A stretch of 64,000 nucleotides of DNA from Bacteroidales bacterium UBA5536 (GCA_002426795.1 DINQ01000021.1:339-64338), one strand, 5' to 3'; numbered from the stretch's first letter, positions 22,219 through 31,930 are shown. The notes: a model not told the origin generated them from the letters alone. A program made the numbers and translations.

Positions 22219-24155
22219 TTTTCTGGCTGTGGGTGTTGCTGCTTTTTCCGGCGATACTGCATGCACAGAACCAGATGGAGCTGACGAGTGGCTCAAAAAA
22301 AGCCATCAAGGCCTATCAGGAAGCTGAACGCAACTACCGTTCAGGTGATTATGCTGCTGCCGCAAAATTCCTGCAGAAGGCTGTATCCATCGACCCGCAT
22401 TTTATCGAAGCCTGGCTGATGCAGGGCGATGTGCAAATGGAAACGCAGCGGCCTGCTGAAGCCATTCAGTCTTTTGAGCAGGCGCTGGCCATCGACACCC
22501 TCTTTTATCCGCCGGCAGCTTTCATCCTGGCCCGGCTGTATCTCGACAAAGGCCAAAACAACAAGGCCGCTGTCCTGATGAAACGCATGCTGACAAAAAA
22601 CGAGCTGCGCCCCGAACTGCAATTGCTGATGCTCGAACGATACCAGACGGCGGTCTTCAGGCAGGAAGCCATCGAAAATCCCGTGCCCTTTGACCCGCAG
22701 AGCCTCGGAACACAAGTGAACTCCGCAGCTGATGAATATGTGAATGCGGTGCGGCTTGATGGCCGTCTGCTTTTGTTTACGAGGCGCTCAGCCGATACCT
22801 CTGCCCATCGCGAGTCCTGGCTGAAGGAACAACTTTTTCAGTCGGCGCGCAGCGACAGTGGCTGGGATACCGCCGTATTGATGCCCCTGAACTGGCCAAT
22901 GACCGATCAGGTAGGAGCGATGCAGCTTTCGGCCGATGGCAAAAAACTTTACTTTGCGGCCTGCAGCTGGCCCGGTGGACTCGGCAGCTGCGACCTGTAT
23001 GTATCCGAACTGAAAGACGGCAAATGGGTGAAGCCGGAAAGTCTGGGTGCACAAATCAATACCGCCGGATGGGAATCACAGCCAACGGTTTCGGCCGACC
23101 AGCAGACCCTCATCTTCAGCAGTCGCCGCAAAGACGGACTTGGCGGCTCCGATCTCTACAAAAGCATCCGCCTGCCCAATGGCAGCTGGAGCAGGCCCAT
23201 CAACCTGGGTGAACAAATCAATTCGCCACAGAATGAGATGGCTCCCTTTCTGCATCCCGACGGAAAAACACTGTATTTCTCCTCCGACCGACCCATCAGC
23301 ATGGGAGGCTACGACCTGTATATCAGTCGCATGGATGAGGCCGGCCGCTGGCAGAAACCTGTCAATCTGGGCTATCCCATCAATACGGGCGACGACGAAA
23401 TCAACCTCATTGTTTCACCTGATGGTAAAACAGCCTATCTGTCGGCAAAAGCAGCAGATGGAGCCGGTGGATTTGATATATACTCTTTTGACCTTGATGA
23501 AAAAATCCGCCCCGAACCAGCCACCTATCTGCAATTTGTGGTCAGAGACAGCCTCACCAGGGAGCCCTTGTCGGTCACCATCACGCTGCTCGATCCCACA
23601 ACGGCCCAGACCGTTTTCGAAACCAACACTACATTGCCCGAAGGTGAGGCCATTTGCCTGGTCCCTTCCCGAAATCAATATGCCTTGCAGATTTCAAAAG
23701 AAGCTTATCTGTTTTACGACAGCTTTATTGCTGCCGACAGCGGAACAGAACTCAGACCCATACAGACAGAAGTGCTGTTGAAACGCATTGAGACGGGGAA
23801 ATCTACTGTTTTGCGCAACATCCATTTTGCAGTCAACAAGGCTGAACTCACCGCTGATGCCTATGCAGGTCTGCAACTTCTGTGGCAGTTTTTGGCCAAC
23901 AACTCCTCGCTCAACGTAACGCTCGAAGGTCATACCGACAACAGCGGTTCTGATGAGTTGAACAGAAAACTTTCGGCCGACAGGGCTGATGTGGTGCGCC
24001 AATACCTGATTGAAAAAGGCATAGACGGCAACCGGATCAAGACGATCGGTTATGGCGCTTCCCGACCCATTGCCACCAACGAAACAGAAGCAGGCAGGGC
24101 CCTGAACCGACGGACTGAAATGCGGATAGATGAATTTGACCAACAAAAACGATAA
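22140..24155 (+). CDS. PorE-like OmpA-family protein (TPR, PD40 propeller, CRD, OmpA)
   Basis: About 671 residues from the ATG at 22140; an in-frame ATG at 22113 also exists. Either start lies inside queE, and both precede a hydrophobic export signal (WLWVLLLFPAILHAQ). Order of domains: TPR repeats (about 30-150), a WD40-like PD40 propeller with repeated A-x-G-K-x-L/I-Y-F and D-L-Y motifs (about 190-440), a carboxypeptidase-regulatory-like fold (about 455-540), and an OmpA peptidoglycan-binding domain (about 560-670; LEGHTDNSG, NRKLSADRAD, RTEMRI). This is the architecture of PorE, the type IX secretion accessory protein that ties the machine to peptidoglycan. PorE is a lipoprotein, and no lipobox is seen here, so a paralogue is equally possible. 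Confidence 0.82.
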   Translation: MANRLRNGKSQVAHQSAKPQIHAYPLVFWLWVLLLFPAILHAQNQMELTSGSKKAIKAYQEAERNYRSGDYAAAAKFLQKAVSIDPHFIEAWLMQGDVQMETQRPAEAIQSFEQALAIDTLFYPPAAFILARLYLDKGQNNKAAVLMKRMLTKNELRPELQLLMLERYQTAVFRQEAIENPVPFDPQSLGTQVNSAADEYVNAVRLDGRLLLFTRRSADTSAHRESWLKEQLFQSARSDSGWDTAVLMPLNWPMTDQVGAMQLSADGKKLYFAACSWPGGLGSCDLYVSELKDGKWVKPESLGAQINTAGWESQPTVSADQQTLIFSSRRKDGLGGSDLYKSIRLPNGSWSRPINLGEQINSPQNEMAPFLHPDGKTLYFSSDRPISMGGYDLYISRMDEAGRWQKPVNLGYPINTGDDEINLIVSPDGKTAYLSAKAADGAGGFDIYSFDLDEKIRPEPATYLQFVVRDSLTREPLSVTITLLDPTTAQTVFETNTTLPEGEAICLVPSRNQYALQISKEAYLFYDSFIAADSGTELRPIQTEVLLKRIETGKSTVLRNIHFAVNKAELTADAYAGLQLLWQFLANNSSLNVTLEGHTDNSGSDELNRKLSADRADVVRQYLIEKGIDGNRIKTIGYGASRPIATNETEAGRALNRRTEMRIDEFDQQKR

Positions 24156-24158
24156 AAG

Positions 24159-24968
24159 ATGCTAACCAATGAAGCTGCTGTTTTAACCAAAGTAGTCGTG
24201 TCGCGACCGGTGAAAGCTTTTTATGAAGTAGGAAATGTCAAACAGCACAATATCAGCGAACTGGCCGATCGTGAAAAGGCACTGAAACAACACGATCTGC
24301 TCTGCGAGAGCATGTGTAAGTTTGGTGCTGAAGTCATTTCTGTGGATGAGCTCGAAGGGCACCCGAACAGTGTATTCACCAAGGATTGTATCACGGTGGT
24401 TCCGGGAGGTTATGTGCAGCTTCGCATGGGATTGCCGACCCGCGCGGGCGAACCTGACTGGATGGCTGCCTTTTTGGATCAGTACGGAGAACCCAGGGTT
24501 GGTTGCATCGAGGCACCGGGAACCGTAGAAGGAGGCGATGTGATTCTGGCCGGAAAAACAGCCTTTGTGGGGCTTTCTTCCAGAACCAATATTCAGGGTG
24601 CTGTGCAGCTGGAGAAGATACTGGCGAAATATGGCATCGAAACACGAATGGCCAACATCCCGCCGCTACACCTGCATATTGGGGGTGCCATGACTTTGCT
24701 TTCGCCCGATGAAGTATTGTGCTGTGCAGGCGTTTTCCCCGAAGGGTATTTTGATGGTTTTAAGGTGATTGAAATAGCCGGTGGCGATTTAATCAGTGGT
24801 AATGTCATCGCCCTGGGCAAGCGCGAAATCATCAGCGACGCGCACAATGTGGTGACAAACGAAGCCTTGCGGCTGGCCGGTTATACGGTGCATGTGCTTG
24901 ACCTGTCAGAGTTTGTGAAAGGAAACGGAGGCCCCAGCTGCCTGATGCTGTCGCTCGAACGGAAGTAG
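24159..24968 (+). CDS. Amidinotransferase/dimethylarginine dimethylaminohydrolase family protein
   Basis: 269 residues with the five-fold beta/alpha-propeller signature of guanidino-group-modifying enzymes. PNSVFTKDC carries the substrate Asp, GTVEGGDVILAG the conserved Glu-Gly-Gly-Asp, LHLHIGGAM the catalytic His, and GGPSCLML near the C-terminus the catalytic Cys. The family includes DDAH, arginine deiminase and related citrulline-forming hydrolases. The length and GGPSC ending favour a DDAH-like hydrolase that cleaves a substituted arginine to citrulline plus an amine. The gene follows the PorE-like gene after 3 bases and ends two bases before a convergent ABC-F gene. Its physiological substrate is unknown. 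Confidence 0.87.
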   Translation: MLTNEAAVLTKVVVSRPVKAFYEVGNVKQHNISELADREKALKQHDLLCESMCKFGAEVISVDELEGHPNSVFTKDCITVVPGGYVQLRMGLPTRAGEPDWMAAFLDQYGEPRVGCIEAPGTVEGGDVILAGKTAFVGLSSRTNIQGAVQLEKILAKYGIETRMANIPPLHLHIGGAMTLLSPDEVLCCAGVFPEGYFDGFKVIEIAGGDLISGNVIALGKREIISDAHNVVTNEALRLAGYTVHVLDLSEFVKGNGGPSCLMLSLERK

Positions 24969-24969
24969 A

Positions 24970-26604
24970 TTATTTCCGCTCCAGTTCCCGCAGGTTTTCA
25001 AGTTTTTTCTTTTCCAGGTAATCGCGGATGGTACCCGGATAAGGCTCAACCCTTTTGTGTCCGAAACCAAAAACCTTGTTCACCATGCCATCCAGGAAAT
25101 CGCGGTCGTGCGATACCAGAATCAAGGTGCCGTCATAAGCCAGCAGCGCACTCTTCAGGATGTCTTTGGTGCGCATGTCAAGGTGGTTGGTGGGCTCATC
25201 CAGAATCAACAGGTTCACGGGCTCCAGCAGCAGTTTGATCATCGCCAGACGCGTGCGTTCTCCACCCGAAAGCACCCTGACTTTCTTGTTCCAGCTATCG
25301 CCCCCAAACATGAAGGCGCCCAGCAAATCCTTGATTTTTGTCCGGATATCGCCTTTGGCAACATCGTCAATGGTTTCAAACACGGTGAGGTCTTCATCCA
25401 GCATCGAGGCAGCGTTTTGCGCAAAATAGCCAATCTGGGTGTTGTGACCTACCGTGAGTTTGCCGTCAAATTGGGTTTCGCCCATCAGGCATTTCACCAG
25501 GGTTGATTTTCCTTCACCGTTTTTCCCTACAAAAGCAACCCTGTCGCCACGCTGAATGTGTAAGGTAACGTCTTTAAAAACAAGATGATCACCATAGCTT
25601 TTGGCCACTTCGTCCATGATCACCGGGAAATTCCCCGATCGTGGCGAGGGTGGGAAGGTCAGCCTGAGGGCCGATGTATCTTCTTCATCCACTTCGACAT
25701 GCACCAGCTTCTCGAGCATGCGCACACGCGATTGCACCTGATTGGTTTTGGAATAAGTGCCCTTAAATCGTTCGATAAACTCCTGATTCTCGGCGATGAA
25801 CTTTTGCTGTTCATCGTATTGCTTTTGTTGTTGCTGTCGCCGGTCGGCACGAAGTTGCAGATAGGAAGAGTAGTTCACGCGGTAGTCGTAGATCCTGCCC
25901 ATCGTTACTTCGATGGTGCGGGTAGTGATGTTATCTACAAATGCCTTGTCGTGCGAAATCACAATCACTGCCTTGGCGCTGTTGATCAAAAAGTCTTCGA
26001 ACCATTCAATCGACTCGATGTCCATATGGTTGGTAGGCTCATCCAGTAGAATCAGATCAGGCTTCTGTAAAAGGATTTTGGCCAGTTCGATGCGCATGCG
26101 CCAGCCTCCGCTGAATTCGCTTGTTGGCCGGACAAAATCTGCCCGGGTAAAACCCAAACCGATCAGGACCTTTTCCACATCAGCATCGAAATTGCTCTGT
26201 TCGATGGAATAATACTTTTCGCTTAAGGTGGAAACCTGCTCAATCAACTCAAAGTAGGAGGCTGATTCATAATCAGTTCTGCTGGTCATCTGCTCGTTGA
26301 GCTTAGCAATTTGCTGTTCCATTTCCAGGATATGCGCAAAGGCCTGCGAAGCTTCTTCAAATACAGTTCTGTCATCCTGGGTAAGCAAATGCTGCGGCAG
26401 ATAGGCAATCACGGCATCTTTGGGCGCCGTAACTTTTCCGCGCGAAGGTGTTTTAACACCTGCGATGATCTTGAGCAAGGTTGATTTCCCGGCCCCGTTT
26501 TTGCCCATCAGCGCGATGCGGTCTTTCTCGTTGATAGCAAAGGAAATATCCTTGAAAAGCGTGGTGCTGCCAAATTCTACGGTCAACCCGTCAATTGAAA
26601 TCAT
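24970..26604 (-). CDS. ABC-F family ATP-binding protein
   Basis: 544 residues with two ABC cassettes and no membrane segments, as in ribosome-associated ABC-F proteins. Cassette 1 has Walker A GKNGAGKS (34-41), signature EFSGGWRMRI and Walker B LILLDEPTNHMD. Cassette 2 has GKNGEGKST near 355, LSGGERTRLAM and LILDEPTNHLD. Between them lies the P-site tRNA-interaction linker, a long charged coiled coil (ADRRQQQQKQYDEQQKF). A basic C-terminal tail ends in EKKKLENLRELERK. Such proteins resolve stalled ribosomes or protect them from antibiotics; the subtype is not determinable. It lies 38 bases downstream of rhlE on the same strand. Confidence 0.93.
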   Translation of the reverse strand: MISIDGLTVEFGSTTLFKDISFAINEKDRIALMGKNGAGKSTLLKIIAGVKTPSRGKVTAPKDAVIAYLPQHLLTQDDRTVFEEASQAFAHILEMEQQIAKLNEQMTSRTDYESASYFELIEQVSTLSEKYYSIEQSNFDADVEKVLIGLGFTRADFVRPTSEFSGGWRMRIELAKILLQKPDLILLDEPTNHMDIESIEWFEDFLINSAKAVIVISHDKAFVDNITTRTIEVTMGRIYDYRVNYSSYLQLRADRRQQQQKQYDEQQKFIAENQEFIERFKGTYSKTNQVQSRVRMLEKLVHVEVDEEDTSALRLTFPPSPRSGNFPVIMDEVAKSYGDHLVFKDVTLHIQRGDRVAFVGKNGEGKSTLVKCLMGETQFDGKLTVGHNTQIGYFAQNAASMLDEDLTVFETIDDVAKGDIRTKIKDLLGAFMFGGDSWNKKVRVLSGGERTRLAMIKLLLEPVNLLILDEPTNHLDMRTKDILKSALLAYDGTLILVSHDRDFLDGMVNKVFGFGHKRVEPYPGTIRDYLEKKKLENLRELERK

Positions 26605-26642
26605 AAAGGATTTTTAAATGAGCGGCAAAGATATCCTATTTC

Positions 26643-27920
26643 TTAAATCTGTGAAGCACGTCGCTTTGGCTGTTGCTGCTTTTGGCTCTTTTTTTCTTGA
26701 TCACGGTGACGCAGGTGTTGCTGGTTCTGAGCTGGCTTACCGCTTCGGTGGTGATGAACAGGCCTGGCAGGTTTTACCGGGTCGTGATTTTCAAGCGGAA
26801 AATCGTGGTTTTCGATCACCGGGATTTTCTTGCCAATCAGTTTTTCAATATCGCGCAGATAAGCTTTTTCGGTGGCATCGCAGAAAGAATAGGCCGTGCC
26901 GTTGGCGCCTGCGCGTCCGGTTCTTCCAATCCGGTGCACATAGGTCTCCGAAATATTCGGGATCTCATAATTGATCACATAGGCCATCTCTTCAATGTCG
27001 ATGCCGCGCGCAGCAATGTCTGTTGCCACCAGTACGCGTGTTTTTTGCGATTTGAAATTCGTGAGTGCACGTTGACGCGCATTCTGAGCCTTGTTACCGT
27101 GTATGGCTTCGGCTGTGATGTTGTTTTTAAGCAGCAGGCGTACCACATGGTCGGCACCGTGCTTGGTACGTGTAAAAACCAATACACTATTGATGCTGGC
27201 ATCGTCGAGCAACTGGATCAGAAGCTTCGGCTTGTTTGCCTTGTCTACAAAATACACCGATTGAGAAATGATTTCGACCGTTGTTGCCGAAGGTGTAATC
27301 TCAACACGCGCAGGGCGGTTCAGGATAGATGCAGACAGCCTGGTGATTTCGGGTGGCATGGTCGCCGAGAAAAACAAAGACTGGCGCCTGGCCGGTAAGG
27401 CTGCAATGAGTTTTTTTACATCGTGGATAAAGCCCATGTCGAGCATGCGGTCGGCTTCATCCAGCACAAATATCTTGATATCGCGCAACGAGATAAATCC
27501 CTGACTCATCAGGTCGAGCAGGCGTCCCGGAGTGGCTACCAGAATATCGACGCCTCTTTTCAGCGTCAGCACCTGTGGGTTTTGGCTAACACCTCCGTAA
27601 ATGACGGCACTGCGCAGGCCGGTGAAGCGGCCATAGGCTTTCACACTTTCGTCGATCTGTATAGCCAACTCACGCGTTGGTGTCACGATCAGGCTGCGGA
27701 TTTTGCGGTTTCCACTGTTTTTTTCAGCTGTTAATAACTGAAGGATAGGGATGGTAAAAGCTGCTGTTTTTCCGGTGCCGGTCTGGGCACAGCCAAGCAG
27801 GTCGGTGCCTCGCAGGATATGCGGAATGGCTTGTTGTTGAATAGGAGTGGGGGTTTCGTACCCTTCTTGCGTTAATGACCGCAAAATGGGTTCAATAAGA
27901 TTCAATGATTGAAATGACAT
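26643..27920 (-). CDS. RhlE-type DEAD-box RNA helicase (first copy)
   Basis: 425 residues. The Q motif (PTPIQQQAIP), Walker A AQTGTGKT (45-52), PTRELAIQ, TPGRLLDL, DEAD (VLDEADRMLDMGF), SAT, ARGIDIEEMAYVINYEIP and HRIGRTGRAG are all present and in order. The C-terminal 60 residues are a basic, Lys/Gln/His-rich tail, likely an RNA-binding extension. RhlE-like enzymes unwind short RNA duplexes in ribosome assembly and mRNA decay. A -7 promoter element (28001-28008) is seen upstream, and the ABC-F gene follows after 38 bases, so both probably share that transcript. A second helicase of the same type is at 49090. Confidence 0.94.
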   Translation of the reverse strand: MSFQSLNLIEPILRSLTQEGYETPTPIQQQAIPHILRGTDLLGCAQTGTGKTAAFTIPILQLLTAEKNSGNRKIRSLIVTPTRELAIQIDESVKAYGRFTGLRSAVIYGGVSQNPQVLTLKRGVDILVATPGRLLDLMSQGFISLRDIKIFVLDEADRMLDMGFIHDVKKLIAALPARRQSLFFSATMPPEITRLSASILNRPARVEITPSATTVEIISQSVYFVDKANKPKLLIQLLDDASINSVLVFTRTKHGADHVVRLLLKNNITAEAIHGNKAQNARQRALTNFKSQKTRVLVATDIAARGIDIEEMAYVINYEIPNISETYVHRIGRTGRAGANGTAYSFCDATEKAYLRDIEKLIGKKIPVIENHDFPLENHDPVKPARPVHHHRSGKPAQNQQHLRHRDQEKKSQKQQQPKRRASQI

Positions 27921-28000
27921 AAATTTTGATAAGGAAATACTTTGGAACCAAAAACCTGGCTATATAAGGTAGGAGGGAAAATTCCGTGATAATTTTTTTG

Positions 28001-28008
28001 CAAAGGTA
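28001..28008 (-). promoter_or_regulatory. -7 element TACCTTTG for the rhlE/ABC-F unit
   Basis: CAAAGGTA on the + strand is TACCTTTG on the minus strand, about 80 bases upstream of the helicase start. A TTG (minus strand, 28033-28035) lies 24 bases further out, slightly more than the usual spacing. Confidence 0.55.
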
Positions 28009-28147
28009 GTCTTATTATTCGGACTAGCACGTCAAAAGTGTCGCATCTGCAATTTTAGATCCGACAACACAGTTTAATGTGTTGCCAAAGAGCGGGTTGC
28101 AACATGCACGATCAACGCCTTTCTAAAGCATAGTGAAGCTTAGATGA

Positions 28148-29851
28148 CTAATAAACAACCAGTCGTGTGGTTTTTTTCTGTTGGTTGGTTTCTGCAACCA
28201 ACAGGTAAATACCGGGCTTGTATCCTTCGAGCGACAGGGAGATTTGCTGCGCACCTTCCTGCAGTTCCTGATGAAGGACGGTCTGTATCAACCTTCCGTA
28301 ACTATCCGTTACAGAAAGCCTGACAACCGATTTTTCAAGCAGGTTCAATGCGATGGTGGTTTGTCCTTGCGCAGGATTTGGATTGGCCTGTAACAGTGGC
28401 ATGATTTCCTGTTGTGCCATTGCATTCAGCGATGTGATGTCGACATCGATCCGTGTAAAATACACATCCTGTTCTCCGTTGAGGGTGTTGGCCCAGGCCA
28501 GATTTGCGCCATTGTCATCCGAAACCAGGTCGTAATAATCGCCCATTTTCTGTTGGTTTGGCCAGCCAACATGCGGATCGAAAGCATCAGAAAGGCGGAT
28601 GTTCTCCGACCAGGTGTCGCCTTGTGTGGTTGAAAAAGCATAGTACAGCGACGACATCCGTGGCATATTGGAAGGGGCATCACGGGTGTCGAGCCAGATC
28701 ACGTCGATACGGCCATTGGGAGCCACCGACATGGTACCAAACCATTGGTAGTTGCTCATCGAGAAGTCGGTATTGATTCGCTTGGGTGCCTCAAATGTCT
28801 GTCCACCATCGGTGCTTTTGGCAAACATGACGTCAGCCGGATCGTTCACCGAATTGCGCTGAACAGAAGCGAGTACATACACATTTCCCTGACCAGGTCC
28901 GTCTGATACATCTGTTGCAATGCTGGCTTGTCCGAGTAATCCGCCTGGGTTTACCATGGTGCCGGAAGTCATGTCGCCATCCAGGTCAACATTGGTGGTG
29001 AAGTCCCAGGTCACATTGCTGCCACTGTTGGCTGCTGTGGTAGATTTTACCACCACCAGGCTGCTGAAATTGCCCGAACCCACCATATACAATTCGCTTT
29101 CGGGTCCAATGGCCAGCGTGCCCCAATAGGGGTTGCCTGCAATTGTTACACAGTTTTGGTAGCTGTCGCCGCCATCAACCGAACGGGTAAAATGCCTGGG
29201 TGAGCAGATGCTGAAGTAGGAGGTCCAGAAAGCATAAATATTGCCTGAGCCAGGACCGTCTGTCTTGTCAATTTCCATCCATTGCTTGTCGCCACCTTGC
29301 GCATAAACGCCCATGTCCCAGTTGGCGCCGCCCTCATCGCTGCGGTACACATTACACCAGTAATCGTCGCCCTGGGCTGTCAGGCTGTTATAAAAAAGTG
29401 TTCCGTTCAGGTCTCCTTCAAGCACCGGGTCCGAGCGAAAAACACCAGGTTCAATCACACCGGGGAAAGTCCAGCTTTGGCCTCCGTCGGTAGTATAGGC
29501 ATAGCCTGCCTGCCTGAAATTGCTGTTGACATTGTCGAACTGTCGCCAGCCAATCACCATCTGTTGCGGATCAACCGGATTGACACCAATACTGGGTTCA
29601 TTGGCGGCATCACCGAGGATGTTTTCGCCGTTTTCGTTCACATTGGCCTGCGTGGTAAAATGAAAAACAGAGCGGCTTTTATAGGCCGGTGAGGTTTTTT
29701 TGTTGCCAAAAGCATTGGGCAAATAGGCGTCGTCAGGCACTTCTCTGTATTGTTCGGCACGTTCACGATGCGATAATTCCTGTGCCTGTAAAATCCCGGT
29801 AAGGGGGAATAACAAGGAGGCAAAAAGCAATAAAAAGGATGTTGATCTCAT
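28148..29851 (-). CDS. Secreted Asp-box (BNR) repeat protein with type IX sorting domain
   Basis: 567 residues from the ATG at 29851, which gives the signal peptide MRSTSFLLLFASLLFPLTG. The body has several Asp-box motifs (TTDGGQSW, SDEGGANW, SVDGGDSY, STDGGQTF and the degenerate STTQGDTW), the mark of six-bladed sialidase-like propellers. The arginine triad and Tyr/Glu nucleophile of true sialidases are not obvious, so a glycan-binding or other role is as likely. The last ~75 residues (NPNPAQGQTTIALNL, YGRLIQTVL, YKPGIYLLVAE, TTRLVVY) are a type A T9SS C-terminal domain, so the protein is sent to the cell surface or medium. A TACATTTG element is at 29870-29877. Confidence 0.88.
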   Translation of the reverse strand: MRSTSFLLLFASLLFPLTGILQAQELSHRERAEQYREVPDDAYLPNAFGNKKTSPAYKSRSVFHFTTQANVNENGENILGDAANEPSIGVNPVDPQQMVIGWRQFDNVNSNFRQAGYAYTTDGGQSWTFPGVIEPGVFRSDPVLEGDLNGTLFYNSLTAQGDDYWCNVYRSDEGGANWDMGVYAQGGDKQWMEIDKTDGPGSGNIYAFWTSYFSICSPRHFTRSVDGGDSYQNCVTIAGNPYWGTLAIGPESELYMVGSGNFSSLVVVKSTTAANSGSNVTWDFTTNVDLDGDMTSGTMVNPGGLLGQASIATDVSDGPGQGNVYVLASVQRNSVNDPADVMFAKSTDGGQTFEAPKRINTDFSMSNYQWFGTMSVAPNGRIDVIWLDTRDAPSNMPRMSSLYYAFSTTQGDTWSENIRLSDAFDPHVGWPNQQKMGDYYDLVSDDNGANLAWANTLNGEQDVYFTRIDVDITSLNAMAQQEIMPLLQANPNPAQGQTTIALNLLEKSVVRLSVTDSYGRLIQTVLHQELQEGAQQISLSLEGYKPGIYLLVAETNQQKKTTRLVVY

Positions 29852-29869
29852 GGTTTTTGAATTGAAATC

Positions 29870-29877
29870 CAAATGTA
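29870..29877 (-). promoter_or_regulatory. -7 element TACATTTG for the Asp-box protein gene
   Basis: CAAATGTA on the + strand reads TACATTTG on the minus strand, 18 bases before the ATG at 29851. The closest upstream TTG is about 30 bases away, too far for a canonical pair. Confidence 0.45.
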
Positions 29878-29972
29878 ATAAATTGCATTGATTTATACCG
29901 GATAAAACAAACGATATCTGGTCAAAAATATCTTGAACATTAATCTGAACCTCAAAAGGGCAGCATGACAGC

Positions 29973-30638
29973 CTATTCTTCTTCAGGGCAGGGCTTTGCT
30001 GTCGATGTGCCCAGATTATAGATTTCCTGTATTTCTTTCAGTCGTTTTTCGAAATCGATGTGCAAATCGATGAGCTTGCCTGTTCGCACATCGAATACCC
30101 AGCCATGCACAATCGGATAGCCTTTCTGCAGATACATTTTCTGCACGGCCGCTGTTTTAATCACATTCAAACATTGCTCTTCCACGTTCAGTTCCACCAG
30201 ACGCATGTACTTTTCTTCTTCGTCATAGATGTCGTTGAGTTCGTCCTTGTGAAAACGATACACATCGCGGATGTTGCGCAACCAGGGATTCAGAATCCCC
30301 AGGTCTTGGGGTTGCATGGCTGCTTTTACGCCTGTACAATAATAATGACCGCAGACAACGATATGCTTCACATGCAAAAAATCGACAGCATAATGAATCA
30401 CACTCATCGAGCTCAGGTCGTTGTTGCCGACGATATTGGCGATATTGCGGTGCACAAACACCTCACCAGGCTGAACGCCCATCAGTTCTTCTGCTGTTAC
30501 GCGGCTGTCGCTGCAGCCAATGTATAAAAAATCAGGATCCTGACCTTGCGCCAGTTTTTCGAAAAAGGACTCATTTGTGGCCTTCTTCTCTTCAACCCAG
30601 TGTCGGTTGTTTTCAAAAATCTGTTCGTATGATAGCAT
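29973..30638 (-). CDS. Beta-class carbonic anhydrase
   Basis: 221 residues. The Zn2+ ligands are Cys42 in GCSDSRV, His98 and Cys101 in CGHYYCTGV, with the Asp44-Arg46 dyad between the first ligands. The enzyme interconverts CO2 and bicarbonate in the cytoplasm, supporting carboxylases and pH balance. Length and motif spacing are those of standard bacterial beta enzymes. The gene follows the thiolase gene of the aminomutase operon after 68 bases on the same strand. Read-through is possible, but the gap is larger than inside the operon. Confidence 0.95.
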   Translation of the reverse strand: MLSYEQIFENNRHWVEEKKATNESFFEKLAQGQDPDFLYIGCSDSRVTAEELMGVQPGEVFVHRNIANIVGNNDLSSMSVIHYAVDFLHVKHIVVCGHYYCTGVKAAMQPQDLGILNPWLRNIRDVYRFHKDELNDIYDEEEKYMRLVELNVEEQCLNVIKTAAVQKMYLQKGYPIVHGWVFDVRTGKLIDLHIDFEKRLKEIQEIYNLGTSTAKPCPEEE

Positions 30639-30706
30639 GCTATGGTTCGGTTATTCAATCGACGAAAATAACCGAAATAAATGAAAACAGGCTCAGAAAA
30701 ATAAAC

Positions 30707-31912
30707 TCAGACTCTTTCGATGACCGTTGCTATGCCTTGTCCGACACCGATGCACATGGTGCAAAGTGCTCTGGATAAATGGTTTCGCTGCAGCTGATGC
30801 GTGGCTGTGGTGAGCAGACGCGCGCCACTCATCCCAAGTGGATGGCCGAGTGCGATAGCGCCACCCAGCGGATTGATACGCGGATCATTGTCGGCAAGTC
30901 CGAGCTCGCGGGTGCAACCGAGAGACTGTGCAGCAAAGGCTTCGTTCAGTTCGATCAGGTCCATGTCATTGAGGCTGAGCTTCAACAGCGACAGCAACTT
31001 ACGCGTGGCAGGCACAGGTCCCATGCCCATGATGCGGGGTGGCACGCCAGCTGCAGCCATTCCGGCAATGCGGGCCAGTGGCTTCAGATTGAAACGTTTA
31101 ACGGCTTCGGCTGAGGCAATGATGAGTGCTGCTGCGCCATCGTTGATGCCCGAAGCATTACCGGCGGTGATGGTGCCGTCTTTGTGCGTGAGGGCCTTCA
31201 ACTGAGCCAGTTTTTCCAGACTTGTCAGCCTTGGATGCTCGTCGGCAGCAAAAACGATCGGGTCAGCTTTGCGTTGAGCGATAGAAACCGAAATAAGTTC
31301 GTCAGCGAAAAGTCCATTTTGTTGGGCAGCGGAAGCTTTCTGCTGACTCCAGAATGCAAATTTGTCCTGGTCTTCACGACTGATCTTTTTTTCGGTTGCA
31401 ATATTTTCGGCTGTGTGCATCATCGATTCAGTTCCGTATATCCGGTCCATCACCGGGTTGATGAAACGCCAGCCCAGTGTGGTGTCAAAAAGCTCAGGTG
31501 CTCTGCCAAATGCTTGTTCGGCCTTACCCATGACAAAAGGTGCCCGCGACATGCTTTCGACGCCTCCGGCAATAATCAATTCGGCTTCGCCTGCCTTGAT
31601 GGCACGTGCAGCGGTGCCAACAGCATCCATGCCCGAACCACACAACCTGTTGATGGTCATGCCTGGCACAGAATCCGGAAAACCGGCAATCAGGGCTGCC
31701 ATGCGCGCCACATTGCGGTTGTCTTCGCCGGCCTGGTTGGCACATCCTAACATCACATCGTCAATGGCCACCGGGTCCATTCCGGGGTTGCGCTCCACAA
31801 TGGTTTTCAATACAAGCGCAGCAAGATCGTCGGGACGCACTGCTGCAAGGGTTCCGGCATATTTGCCAATGGGCGTGCGCAATGCGTCACATATAAAAAC
31901 TTCTTTGGTCAT
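30707..31912 (-). CDS. Acetyl-CoA acyltransferase (thiolase), 3-oxoadipyl-CoA-thiolase-like
   Basis: 401 residues. The nucleophile Cys91 is in NRLCGSGMDAV, the catalytic His is in AIALGHPLGMSGARL (about 350), and the second Cys is in LCTMCIGVGQGIA. It cleaves a beta-ketoacyl-CoA with CoA to give acetyl-CoA and a shortened acyl-CoA, or runs in reverse. The N-terminal EVFICDALRTPIGKYAGTLA and the region DDVMLGCANQAGEDNRNVARM look most like PcaF/PaaJ-type 3-oxoadipyl-CoA thiolases. That agrees with the PcaI-like CoA-transferase three genes upstream. It is the last gene of a tight five-gene operon, 18 bases after the aminotransferase gene. Confidence 0.93.
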   Translation of the reverse strand: MTKEVFICDALRTPIGKYAGTLAAVRPDDLAALVLKTIVERNPGMDPVAIDDVMLGCANQAGEDNRNVARMAALIAGFPDSVPGMTINRLCGSGMDAVGTAARAIKAGEAELIIAGGVESMSRAPFVMGKAEQAFGRAPELFDTTLGWRFINPVMDRIYGTESMMHTAENIATEKKISREDQDKFAFWSQQKASAAQQNGLFADELISVSIAQRKADPIVFAADEHPRLTSLEKLAQLKALTHKDGTITAGNASGINDGAAALIIASAEAVKRFNLKPLARIAGMAAAGVPPRIMGMGPVPATRKLLSLLKLSLNDMDLIELNEAFAAQSLGCTRELGLADNDPRINPLGGAIALGHPLGMSGARLLTTATHQLQRNHLSRALCTMCIGVGQGIATVIERV

Positions 31913-31930
31913 CTTTTGGTTTTTCGTGGA

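Noticed and set aside
28148..29851. True sialidase
   Set aside because: Asp-boxes are present, but the arginine triad and nucleophile cannot be placed, so only the fold is claimed.
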